Positions 9,151-16,105 of a stretch of 64,000 nucleotides of DNA are shown piece by piece (position 1 is the first letter of the stretch; each line of letters starts with the position of its first letter). The position numbers were made by a program, and so were the translations under genes. The notes below the pieces were generated by a model, which worked only from the letters and a program-made list of their open reading frames with translations, did no database searches and was not told the origin of the DNA. The DNA is from Persicitalea sp963803495 (GTDB lineage: Bacteria; Bacteroidota; Bacteroidia; Cytophagales; Spirosomataceae): contig CAWDMP010000002.1 of assembly GCA_963803495.1 (NCBI GenBank), positions 2,108,001 to 2,172,000 of the forward strand, read 5' to 3'.

Positions 9151-10329
9151 TTGAAAAAGTCGGTAAAAATACTCTTGGGTGTCATTGTCCTGCTTATCAT
9201 TGCGCGGCTGCTGCTGCCTTATTTCGTGTTGAAGTACGTCAACAAAACGCTGGCCGACCTCGACGGCTACACCGGGCATGTAGACGATGTGGACATCGCG
9301 CTGTACCGGGGCGCCTACCAAATCGACAGCCTCAACATCCGTAAGGTCAACGGCAAAATTGAAGAGCCGTTCATTATGATTCCTAAAATGGACCTTTCGG
9401 TGCAGTGGAAGGCGATATTTAATGGCAAGCTGGTGGCCGAAGTAGTGTGTTACGAACCAGAGATCAATTTTGCGTTCAGCGATGGCGGCGGGGATGAAGA
9501 CCCGGCCAGCCAAACCGGTACCGAGAATGACTGGACCCAAACGATCAAAGACCTGCTGCCGATCGAAATCAACAAATTCTCGGTCGTGGACGGTACCATC
9601 AACCTTACCAACGTAGTCTCGCAACCGGCTACCGACCTGTCGATGAAAAACTTCCAACTCGACATCGGTAATATTCGCAACGTCGTGGACGATTCCAACA
9701 AGCTACCCTCGCCCGTGACGGCCTCCGGCGATCTGCCCGGTTTCGGTGGCAAGCTCGACTTCGACGCGCACATGCAGTTGCTGAAAGAAACACCCGACTT
9801 TCGTTATTACATGAAGCTCAATAATCTGCAACTCGTCAAACTCAATGCCCTTGCCATGCAGTACGCCGGGATCGACTTTGACCAAGGTACCCTGGACCTG
9901 GTGAGTGAAATGAAAATGGAGGACGGCAACATCAAAGGGTACCTCAAACCTCTGACCCACGACATGAAGATATTCGAGTGGAACGAGGGCGATAACCGCT
10001 CCGTAACGCGTTTCGTGAAAGAGCTTTTGGCCGAGGGTGCCAGCAAGCTCCTGGAAAACAAAACCAAGGATCAGTTCGCCACCCGCATCCCCCTCGAGGG
10101 TACTGCGGAGAACGTCGGTACCAGTATCTGGCCAATCATTATCAATGTACTGCGCAACGGCTACATAAGCGCTCTCACCGATACGTTCGATAACACGCTC
10201 AGTGTCAAGGACGCCTGGAACCTCTACCGCGAAGACCGCCGCGAGCAGCGAAAGGAACGCCGGGAAGAACGAAAAGAAGAACGCCAGGAAAAACGCGCCG
10301 AGCGTAAGGCCGAGCGGGCTAAGAGTTGA
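9151..10329 (+). CDS. AsmA/DUF748-like envelope protein
   Basis: The protein starts at TTG 9151 and opens with a single hydrophobic anchor (ILLGVIVLLIIARLLLPYFV), then the segment YVNKTLADLDGYTGHVDDVD that resembles the DUF748/AsmA N-terminal repeat. The body (about 35-340) alternates short amphipathic strands, as in AsmA-like proteins that span the periplasm. The last 35 residues are almost only Arg, Glu, Lys and Gln (EQRKERREERKEERQEKRAE), probably a charged helix. AsmA-like proteins are linked to lipid transport and outer-membrane homeostasis; assigning that role here is inference. It is transcribed alone from the promoter just upstream. Confidence 0.65.
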   Translation: MKKSVKILLGVIVLLIIARLLLPYFVLKYVNKTLADLDGYTGHVDDVDIALYRGAYQIDSLNIRKVNGKIEEPFIMIPKMDLSVQWKAIFNGKLVAEVVCYEPEINFAFSDGGGDEDPASQTGTENDWTQTIKDLLPIEINKFSVVDGTINLTNVVSQPATDLSMKNFQLDIGNIRNVVDDSNKLPSPVTASGDLPGFGGKLDFDAHMQLLKETPDFRYYMKLNNLQLVKLNALAMQYAGIDFDQGTLDLVSEMKMEDGNIKGYLKPLTHDMKIFEWNEGDNRSVTRFVKELLAEGASKLLENKTKDQFATRIPLEGTAENVGTSIWPIIINVLRNGYISALTDTFDNTLSVKDAWNLYREDRREQRKERREERKEERQEKRAERKAERAKS

Positions 10330-10352
10330 TTAGTCCTTTTTTCTTATATTTG
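10326..10352 (+). promoter_or_regulatory. Probable promoter TTG-N16-TATATTTG
   Basis: TATATTTG at 10345-10352 fits TAnnTTTG. A TTG at 10326-10328, overlapping the stop codon of the previous gene, is 16 bp upstream, one base short of the usual range. It lies 16 bp before the Uma2 start codon. Confidence 0.5.
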
Positions 10353-10368
10353 GTAAAACTGATTTGCC

Positions 10369-10995
10369 ATGCTCACGACCACCCATCTGAAAAATACTAT
10401 TCTTGAAGGTTTGAAGACCCAGGAGATCGTCCGATTTCCGGCTTCGCAAGAGGAGTTTTTCGCTCTGGCCGAAGAAATGCCATTTAAAATTGAGTACCAC
10501 AATAGCGAGATTATAACAATGGGACTGACCACGCCTTGGCATGAATTACTGGTTATGACACTGGGCGGGATTCTTTACAATCTGTTTTTTGACAAAAATG
10601 AATACTCTGTCTTGGGTAGTAACGCGGGGATTCAAATCCCCAGATTTGAAGGTGGGTACTACTTGCCGGACGTAACGGTCGTAAAGGGAAAATTCCAAAT
10701 CATGGCCGGATCGAACTGTATCATAACCAATCCTCACATTGTAATCGAAATCCTGTCGAAGTCTACGGCAAAATACGATCGAGGCGAAAAACTACCCGAA
10801 TACAAGCATCTGGAAAGCCTAAAGCAAATTATTTTCGTCAACCAGGATAAGATGGCGGTAGAAACCTACGAGCGAACCGACCGGCCCAATACTTGGCTCA
10901 ATCGAACTTTCAGCAAGCCAGAGGAGGCGCTGACAATCGAGGGAAAACCCATCCAACTGAAAGACATTTACCGAAATATCGAGTTCGATAAATGA
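10369..10995 (+). CDS. Uma2 family (PD-(D/E)XK-like) protein
   Basis: At 208 residues this is the usual Uma2/DUF820 length. Recognisable are the central YYLPDVTVVKGKFQ, with the Asp of the nuclease-like core, and NPHIVIEILSKSTAKYDRGE, with the Glu and the Ser-Thr/Asp pattern typical of the family, then EYKHLESLKQIIFVNQDK. Uma2 proteins share the PD-(D/E)XK restriction-endonuclease fold; their role in the cell is not settled. They are common in cyanobacteria and Cytophagales and occur in many copies. A second, divergent copy is at 55085-55708. The gene has its own -7 element and ends just before a bidirectional terminator. Confidence 0.85.
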   Translation: MLTTTHLKNTILEGLKTQEIVRFPASQEEFFALAEEMPFKIEYHNSEIITMGLTTPWHELLVMTLGGILYNLFFDKNEYSVLGSNAGIQIPRFEGGYYLPDVTVVKGKFQIMAGSNCIITNPHIVIEILSKSTAKYDRGEKLPEYKHLESLKQIIFVNQDKMAVETYERTDRPNTWLNRTFSKPEEALTIEGKPIQLKDIYRNIEFDK

Positions 10996-11011
10996 CTCTA
11001 AATACAAACCG

Positions 11012-11060
11012 AAAAAGGGCAAGGGGCGTGATTGAATTCAATCATGCCCCTTGCCCTTTT
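11012..11060. terminator. Bidirectional terminator between uma2 and atpC
   Basis: A nearly perfect 49-nt palindrome: the arm AAAAGGGCAAGGGGC at 11013-11027 pairs with its complement ending at 11060, and the centre ATTGAATTCAAT is itself palindromic. Runs of A and T at the two ends allow it to stop transcription from both sides, as expected between convergent genes. Confidence 0.9.
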
Positions 11061-11141
11061 CTATTATTTATGAATGTCAAGAAAATCAATGAACACAGAC
11101 ACAAGAGCCCAATTGTCCACTCGGTGCCGCCCGCGCGGTCC

Positions 11142-11165
11142 ATTGTCAATCATCAATTAAATAAT
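11142..11165. repeat. Heptamer array at the 3' end of atpC
   Basis: ATTGTCA, ATCATCA, ATTAAAT and AATC follow with an exact 7-bp period and overlap the atpC stop codon (11157-11159). The remaining spacer 11061-11141 shows nothing recognisable. Confidence 0.55.
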
Positions 11166-11402
11166 CGCTTCCGCCAGCACCAGCACTTTATTCCTGAGTA
11201 CCTCCACTACCCCGCCATCGACGCGGAATACCTGACGGCCCGTGGTGGCACCTTCGACCACCACATCGCCCACGCCGAGCGTGCTGACGAGCGGTGCGTG
11301 GTTGTCGAGCACCTGAAATTGCCCTTCGGTACCCGGAAACGTTACGGCGCGGGCTTCCCCGGCGAATACTTTCTTATCGGGTGTTATGATTTCAAGATTC
11401 AT
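11157..11402 (-). CDS. atpC: F1F0 ATP synthase epsilon subunit
   Basis: This 81-residue protein is the N-terminal beta-sandwich of the epsilon subunit (MNLEIITPDKKVFAGEARAV, then GTEGQFQVLDNHAPLVSTLG), which connects the F1 head to the central stalk. The C-terminal helical hairpin found in E. coli epsilon is absent, which is normal for Bacteroidota. It lies 64 bp downstream of atpD on the same strand and should be co-transcribed from the promoter at 13118-13148. The other ATP synthase genes are not in the window; the split atpDC arrangement is usual in the phylum. Confidence 0.93.
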   Translation of the reverse strand: MNLEIITPDKKVFAGEARAVTFPGTEGQFQVLDNHAPLVSTLGVGDVVVEGATTGRQVFRVDGGVVEVLRNKVLVLAEAII

Positions 11403-11432
11403 CTCTAAAAAATTAATAGGGTGTTCTTCAAG

Positions 11433-11466
11433 ATCCAGAATCTAAAATCCAGAATCCAGCATCGAT
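11433..11466. repeat. Exact heptamer array between atpD and atpC
   Basis: ATCCAGA, ATCTAAA, ATCCAGA, ATCCAGC and ATCGATT follow with an exact 7-bp period and run up to the atpD stop codon (11467-11469). The array is inside the atpDC transcript. Confidence 0.75.
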
Positions 11467-12981
11467 TTACTTCGCGGCGTCGGCCATCATCTTCTGACCC
11501 TTCACGTCGGCGTCTTCCACCGTTCCTACCAGGTTGAACGCCATTTCGGGCAAGTGATCGTACTCACCGTCCATGATTTGGTTGAAGCCTTTGATCGTAT
11601 CGTTGATGTCGACCAACACGCCTTTCAAGCCCGTGAACTGCTCGGCCACGAAGAACGGCTGTGATAGGAAACGCTCCACGCGACGGGCGCGCGACACGAC
11701 GAGCTTGTCCTCGTCGGAAAGCTCTTCCATACCCAAAATCGCAATGATATCTTGCAGTTCCTTGTATCGCTGTAGTACGTTCTTGACGCGCTGGGCACAA
11801 TCGTAGTGCGCGTCACCCAGCGTTTCGGCGTTCAGAATCCGGGAGTTGGAGTCAAGCGGATCCACGGCGGGATAAATGCCTTTCTCGGCTACCTTCCGGC
11901 TAAGTACCGTCGTGGCGTCAAGGTGGGCAAAAGTCGTGGCGGGAGCCGGGTCGGTCAAGTCATCGGCGGGGACGTACACTGCCTGTACCGAGGTAATAGA
12001 ACCACGCTTGGTGGAGGTAATCCGCTCCTGCATCGCGCCCATCTCGGTAGCCAGCGTAGGCTGGTACCCTACCGCCGAAGGCATCCGTCCCAAGAGGGCC
12101 GATACCTCGGAACCTGCTTGGGTAAAGCGGAAAATATTGTCGATAAAGAAGAGGATATCGCGACCGGCGCCTTCGCCTTCACCATCGCGGAAGTACTCAG
12201 CGATCGTCAGACCGGACAATGCCACGCGGGCTCGGGCTCCGGGAGGCTCGTTCATTTGACCGAACACGAAAGTAGCCTGCGAGTCTTTCAGTTCTTCATA
12301 ATCTACCTGGCTAAGGTCCCAGCCGCCTTCTTCCATGCTGTGCTTGAACGCGTCGCCGTATTTGATAATCCCGGCTTCGATCATCTCGCGCATCAGGTCG
12401 TTGCCCTCGCGGGTCCGCTCCCCTACGCCCGCGAACACCGAAAGACCGGCGTATGCTTTGGCGATGTTGTTGATCAGTTCCTGAATCAAAACCGTCTTGC
12501 CTACTCCGGCACCGCCGAACAGACCGATCTTACCACCCTTTACATAGGGTGCCAGCAGGTCGATGACCTTGATTCCGGTGAATAGGATTTCGGTAGAAGT
12601 AGCCAGGTCTTCAAACTTAGGCGGCTGACGGTGGATCGACATACCACCTGTTTTATCGACGTCGTCCAGGCCGTCGATGGCATCACCGACCACGTTAAAA
12701 AGGCGTCCTTTGATCGCTTCGCCAATCGGCATCATGATGGGTGAACCGTAAGACTTCACCTCCATGCCACGCTGCAAGCCCTCGGTACCGTCCATCGCGA
12801 TGGTCCGCACGCGGTCCTCGCCCAGGTGCTGCTGGCATTCCAGGATTACTTTCTGCCCATTGGGCTTGACGACTTCCATTGCGTCGAGAATCGAAGGAAT
12901 GCGGTCGCTATTTTCGAACGATACGTCCACGACGGGGCCAATTACCTGCGTAACCTTCCCGGTGCTTGTCACGTTTGCCAT
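11467..12981 (-). CDS. atpD: F1F0 ATP synthase beta subunit
   Basis: The catalytic beta subunit of F1. The start chosen is ATG at 12981 (MANVTSTGKVTQVIGPVVDV), giving 504 residues, the normal Bacteroidota length; the open frame continues 28 codons upstream but that part is not conserved-looking and runs through a periodic repeat. Walker A GGAGVGKT, the family signature around PSAVGYQPTLATEMG and the DELSEED-region equivalent EELSDEDK are all present. The protein converts the rotary torque of the membrane sector into ATP. It is transcribed with atpC from a promoter about 140 bp upstream. Confidence 0.97.
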   Translation of the reverse strand: MANVTSTGKVTQVIGPVVDVSFENSDRIPSILDAMEVVKPNGQKVILECQQHLGEDRVRTIAMDGTEGLQRGMEVKSYGSPIMMPIGEAIKGRLFNVVGDAIDGLDDVDKTGGMSIHRQPPKFEDLATSTEILFTGIKVIDLLAPYVKGGKIGLFGGAGVGKTVLIQELINNIAKAYAGLSVFAGVGERTREGNDLMREMIEAGIIKYGDAFKHSMEEGGWDLSQVDYEELKDSQATFVFGQMNEPPGARARVALSGLTIAEYFRDGEGEGAGRDILFFIDNIFRFTQAGSEVSALLGRMPSAVGYQPTLATEMGAMQERITSTKRGSITSVQAVYVPADDLTDPAPATTFAHLDATTVLSRKVAEKGIYPAVDPLDSNSRILNAETLGDAHYDCAQRVKNVLQRYKELQDIIAILGMEELSDEDKLVVSRARRVERFLSQPFFVAEQFTGLKGVLVDINDTIKGFNQIMDGEYDHLPEMAFNLVGTVEDADVKGQKMMADAAK

Positions 12982-12990
12982 TTTGTTATT

Positions 12991-13024
12991 AATGAGTAAA
13001 TTGTGAATGAGTGAATGATAGAAT
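12991..13024. repeat. 8-bp-period array directly upstream of atpD
   Basis: Two exact GTGAATGA units (13003-13018) flanked by degenerate copies (AATGAGTAAATT, TAGAAT). The array starts 9 bp from the atpD start codon and therefore lies in the leader of the atpDC mRNA. Confidence 0.6.
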
Positions 13025-13117
13025 ATGCTCTCTTTCCATCTGACCTTCCGGCAATTCTCCATCACATTTAGAGACTTGGGAGCGAGCGGCTGGCTCGGGC
13101 GGTCATTTTCAAGACCG

Positions 13118-13148
13118 CAAAAATAGAGGATAATTTGGTCAAGATCAA
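13118..13148 (-). promoter_or_regulatory. Promoter of atpDC
   Basis: On the minus strand TTG (13148-13146) is followed after 20 bp by TATTTTTG (13125-13118), a full match to TTG-N17-23-TAnnTTTG. Transcription should begin near 13111, leaving a leader of about 130 bases that contains the GTGAATGA array. Confidence 0.7.
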
Positions 13149-13273
13149 GTTGGCTTCGCTTTCATTTTATGAAGTCGGAGCACTGTCCTACTTTTCAGTT
13201 ACTGTGGGCTAGAGTGCCATTGAAAGTTCCTTGTGTCGAATGCCCCGTACCCTGCCAGGCGGCGATTTCATTT

Positions 13274-13363
13274 AGAAGCTGTTTGAGTTTGCTTTTATTG
13301 GTAAAATTGAGTGATTTTTGGCCTGAAGGATCACCCGCCCGGTGGCCCGGTCAAACAACTTCT
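13274..13363. repeat. Possible MITE-like element with terminal inverted repeats
   Basis: AGAAGCTGTTTGA at 13274-13286 and TCAAACAACTTCT at 13351-13363 are inverted copies matching at 12 of 13 positions and bound a 90-bp stretch. It lies in the 389-bp spacer between atpD and the GH29 gene and ends 8 bp from the GH29 stop codon. No transposase is present. The remaining spacer (13149-13273) shows nothing recognisable. Confidence 0.4.
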
Positions 13364-13370
13364 TAGCCTT

Positions 13371-14801
13371 TCAAACCAGGTACGCAGAAAAATCCCTGAT
13401 CAATGGCTCGGAGGTACTTTGTTCGACCTGCAGACGAAGGGCTTCACAGCTGATCGTATCAAATTGCTCGATTCGCTTTTGCCCCACCGATTCACCGGAA
13501 GCTATGGGCTTCCAATTCCCTTCTACCAGGCCTTCCAGGCGGTACTTTCGCACCCGCTCGCCATACTTGATGTCTTCCTGCAAAATCACGTGATTCACGC
13601 GCCGGGCTTCCCCGAAGTCGAGTTCAAGAGATTGGCCGCTACCGAACGTACGGGCCAGGGGGTTGGAGAAGCGCGCCCTGATTTCATCACCGAATTCTTT
13701 CAGGCGGGCGATATCAGAATCAGGTACCAGCCCTTCGGGCGTAACCACCTCGCCGATAAGGAGGTTGGCGTTGCGGCCCACGGATTTGTAGTACATATTC
13801 ACCAGAGCGTCTTTTGAAAATACGGCATGATCCTGATTCGGGGCCCAAAACCAATTGTGGATGCCCTGCGCGCCCCGGAAGGGGATATCGACCATCCCCG
13901 GCGACCAGATTTCACCGTCGGGGTCGCCAGTACCCAGGATGTTACGCCACTCGGGCGAGTTATGTGACAAGTACTTTCCGCCGGGCATCGTGGCCCAGCA
14001 GGGGTAGTCGGCGTAGCCCTCCTCGTTGCCGATCCAGCGGTGGTCGGATCGCTGGGAGGAATGGTAGAAAACAGAATCTGGCTGGTACTTTTCAAAAATA
14101 GGAATCACGTCCGGCCCGCCCTCTCGGGGTATTTTAGTGCCAGCATCGAACCAGATCTCCACTAGCGGGCCGTAGTTGGCGCATAATTCTTCCACCATCT
14201 TTTCGGCTGCCCGGTTGAATTCTTCCTGCCTCGGCGTACCCCGACCCTTACCCTGATCGACGTAGTAGTCCCACAGGTCCCAGTAGCCGTTTCGGTGGGT
14301 ACTGATGTACACGCCGGGCCGTATGCCGGTCTTATGGCACGATTCGACAAAATCGCCGAAGATGTCTCCCTTGCCGTTTTTCCACTTGGTCTGTTTCAGA
14401 CCGTAGGGATAGGCTTCGCTTTGCCATTGCAAAAACCCGTTGAAGTGGGTAGCAGTGAATACGGCGTATTTGGCATCCGCCGCTGTGGCGGCGCTGATCC
14501 ATTGATCCGTGTCCAGCTTGGCGGGGTCGTATTGTTTGGGATCAAATTTTTCCTTGTAGGCATTGTTGTCGTTCTCGAATCGGCCAGCCGCGACGGAAAT
14601 ATCATAGTGGTAGATCAGTCCGACCTCGCACTCCTGCCAAAGTACTTGTCCCGGCGTCGGTACCCCCGGGCGGACCAGACCTTCGGAGAGGGGGCGGGGG
14701 AGCGGTTGGGCATGGGCCGACCCGGCTAGGGACAAGGCGGTTGCGGCGGCGGCGGTTTGGAGGGCTGATTTACGAAAAAAATCTCTGCGGTCTATGTTCA
14801 T
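13371..14801 (-). CDS. Exported GH29 alpha-L-fucosidase
   Basis: The start at 14801 gives MNIDRRDFFRKSALQTAAAA, a twin-arginine signal peptide; an in-frame TTG at 14822 would add seven residues and is less likely. The catalytic domain shows CEVGLIYHYD near the mature N terminus, FTATHFNGFLQWQS, RPGVYISTHRNGYWD and the nucleophile segment EIWFDAG with Asp219. A C-terminal discoidin-like beta-sandwich (LDFGEARRVNHVILQED) completes 476 residues. The enzyme should release L-fucose from glycans outside the cytoplasm. It sits downstream of a broken susD and beside a broken fucP, so it appears to be the surviving member of a fucose utilisation locus. Confidence 0.9.
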   Translation of the reverse strand: MNIDRRDFFRKSALQTAAAATALSLAGSAHAQPLPRPLSEGLVRPGVPTPGQVLWQECEVGLIYHYDISVAAGRFENDNNAYKEKFDPKQYDPAKLDTDQWISAATAADAKYAVFTATHFNGFLQWQSEAYPYGLKQTKWKNGKGDIFGDFVESCHKTGIRPGVYISTHRNGYWDLWDYYVDQGKGRGTPRQEEFNRAAEKMVEELCANYGPLVEIWFDAGTKIPREGGPDVIPIFEKYQPDSVFYHSSQRSDHRWIGNEEGYADYPCWATMPGGKYLSHNSPEWRNILGTGDPDGEIWSPGMVDIPFRGAQGIHNWFWAPNQDHAVFSKDALVNMYYKSVGRNANLLIGEVVTPEGLVPDSDIARLKEFGDEIRARFSNPLARTFGSGQSLELDFGEARRVNHVILQEDIKYGERVRKYRLEGLVEGNWKPIASGESVGQKRIEQFDTISCEALRLQVEQSTSEPLIRDFSAYLV

Positions 14802-14828
14802 GCTGGTACCTATACTCTTCAAATTTTA

Positions 14829-15560
14829 TTACCAACCCGGATTTTGTCCCAGGTTTGGATTCAACGAAACTTCCCGCCTGATTTCTTCTTTCATGTCGAG
14901 TTTTACACCCACCGGATTCGCTCCGTTTACAAAGGCATTAGTCAGGTTGGGCATACCCACCCGTTGACGTAGTTTGTTGATAGAATCGTCCAACTCGACA
15001 TCCGAGATGGAGCCGTTTAGTTCGTAGGTAGCTTCCGCGTAGTTCAACAGTACCTCCGCCGAACGCATCAGTATCTGATCCGTGTAAATGAAGGTCTCCG
15101 TGAGCGCCTTGGGGTCGCCGGGTTTCTTGACAAAGTACCCCGTGCTGCTGGTTTTCAGGTCGGGCAGAAGCGGGGTGCCGCCGAAGTCCGTGCCGGGCCG
15201 CCAAATGGATGCCGACATGCGTGGGTCGCGGTCTTCAAACTCGCTGCTCAGCGTGCCGTAGCCCTTGAACAGCGGCGAATGCTCGATCGGCATACCGTCT
15301 TTACTGAGAAACGCATTGGCCAGGTACAGGGTAGGCTGGAGGCCCACATCCACGATCAAGCCGCGCCCCAGTGGACTCACCCCGGTTACGTTTTCCTTAT
15401 AAGACCTTAAAAACACGACTTCAGAGTGGTTTTCGTTGTCCTCGGATACAGCTTCGAAAAGTCCTTGATGAGCGGATAGTTGATCGTCAGCTCCATGATC
15501 CGGTATTCCAAATCGCTCGACATCGCAGACATGACCGAGCGCAGGGCCGCGCTGTTCATC
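14829..15560 (-). pseudogene. Broken susD/ragB (outer-membrane glycan-binding lipoprotein)
   Basis: The segment SEDNENHSEVVFLRSYKENV, then SPLGRGL, INKLRQRVGMPNLTNAF and the terminal LNPNLGQNPGW identify a SusD-like protein. The signal peptide and N-terminal half are missing. Near 15456-15462 the frame must change by one base to join TINYPLIKD to LFEAVSEDNENH. Near the 3' end MKEEIRRE runs directly into VSLNPNLGQNPGW, whereas SusD proteins have roughly a hundred residues between these two points, so an in-frame internal deletion is likely. The upstream limit near 15560 is approximate; beyond it the opposite strand carries the truncated fucP. The product cannot be functional. Confidence 0.8.
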
Positions 15561-15993
15561 ACGCTGTTTAAGGGGTTGGTACTTCTGGGGCGATCAGCGG
15601 GAGCTTACCTTTTGCAACGGATCAATCCCGGCAAGGTACTTTTCTGCCTGCGCAATCGGGGCAATGGCCCTACTGGTGGTGGCCATTCTCAGCGGTGGCT
15701 ACACCTCCATGTACTCCCTGGCCGCCATCGGACTCTTCACCTCCGTCATGTACCCTATTCTATTTACCCTCAGTATCAAAGACCTGGGGCCTTATACAAA
15801 AACAGGTTCCTCTCTTATCATTATGAGCATTGTCGGCGGCGCCATCGTGCCGCCGCTGATGGGCCTTATTTCAGATGCGTTTATGATTGGGTACGCCTTT
15901 CTGCTGCCCTTGCTCTGCTACGCTTACATTCTTTATTACGCCCAGAGAGGGAATACCGTAAGGGTGTCGGCACTTGATCATTCTGGTAGGTGA
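15560..15993 (+). pseudogene. fucP: 3' remnant of L-fucose permease (MFS, FucP-like)
   Basis: Two frames together encode the last third of a FucP-type sugar:H+ symporter: GRSAGAYLLQRINPGKVLF in one, then ACAIGAMALLVVAILSGGY, LFTLSIKDLGPYTKTGSS and LIIMSIVGGAIVPPLMGL in the next. The switch lies at the T run near 15639-15643 and is explained by one missing or extra base. The first two thirds of the gene are absent; the fragment abuts the 5'-truncated susD on the other strand, as if one deletion removed the 5' halves of two divergent genes and whatever lay between them. Confidence 0.8.
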
Positions 15994-16040
15994 AAAGGGC
16001 AGAGGGACCGGGCCCGGTACATGATGTATCCTGTATTGGA

Positions 16041-16078
16041 CGCGCATAAGCAGATATGCGCGCAAAATAGTACCTTTG
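16041..16078 (+). promoter_or_regulatory. Palindrome and -7 element before the AraC/TPR gene
   Basis: CGCGCATA (16041-16048) and TATGCGCG (16055-16062) form a perfect inverted repeat with a 6-bp centre. TACCTTTG, a TAnnTTTG match, follows at 16071-16078, 28 bp before the start codon. The position suggests an operator over the promoter; no -33 TTG at normal spacing is seen. Confidence 0.5.
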
Positions 16079-16105
16079 AAAACCAGAATAGTGTAATCAC
16101 ATACA

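Noticed and set aside
11806..12585. Open frame antisense to atpD
   Set aside because: atpD is beyond doubt, and the antisense frame has no leader or motif.
12982..13065. N-terminal extension of AtpD by 28 codons
   Set aside because: The extension is read through the GTGAATGA array and lacks the normal AtpD start; ATG 12981 gives the family N terminus.
13149..13273. Insertion-sequence end near the segment ACTGTCCTACTTTTCAG
   Set aside because: It resembles some transposon ends, but no partner end, target duplication or transposase could be found.
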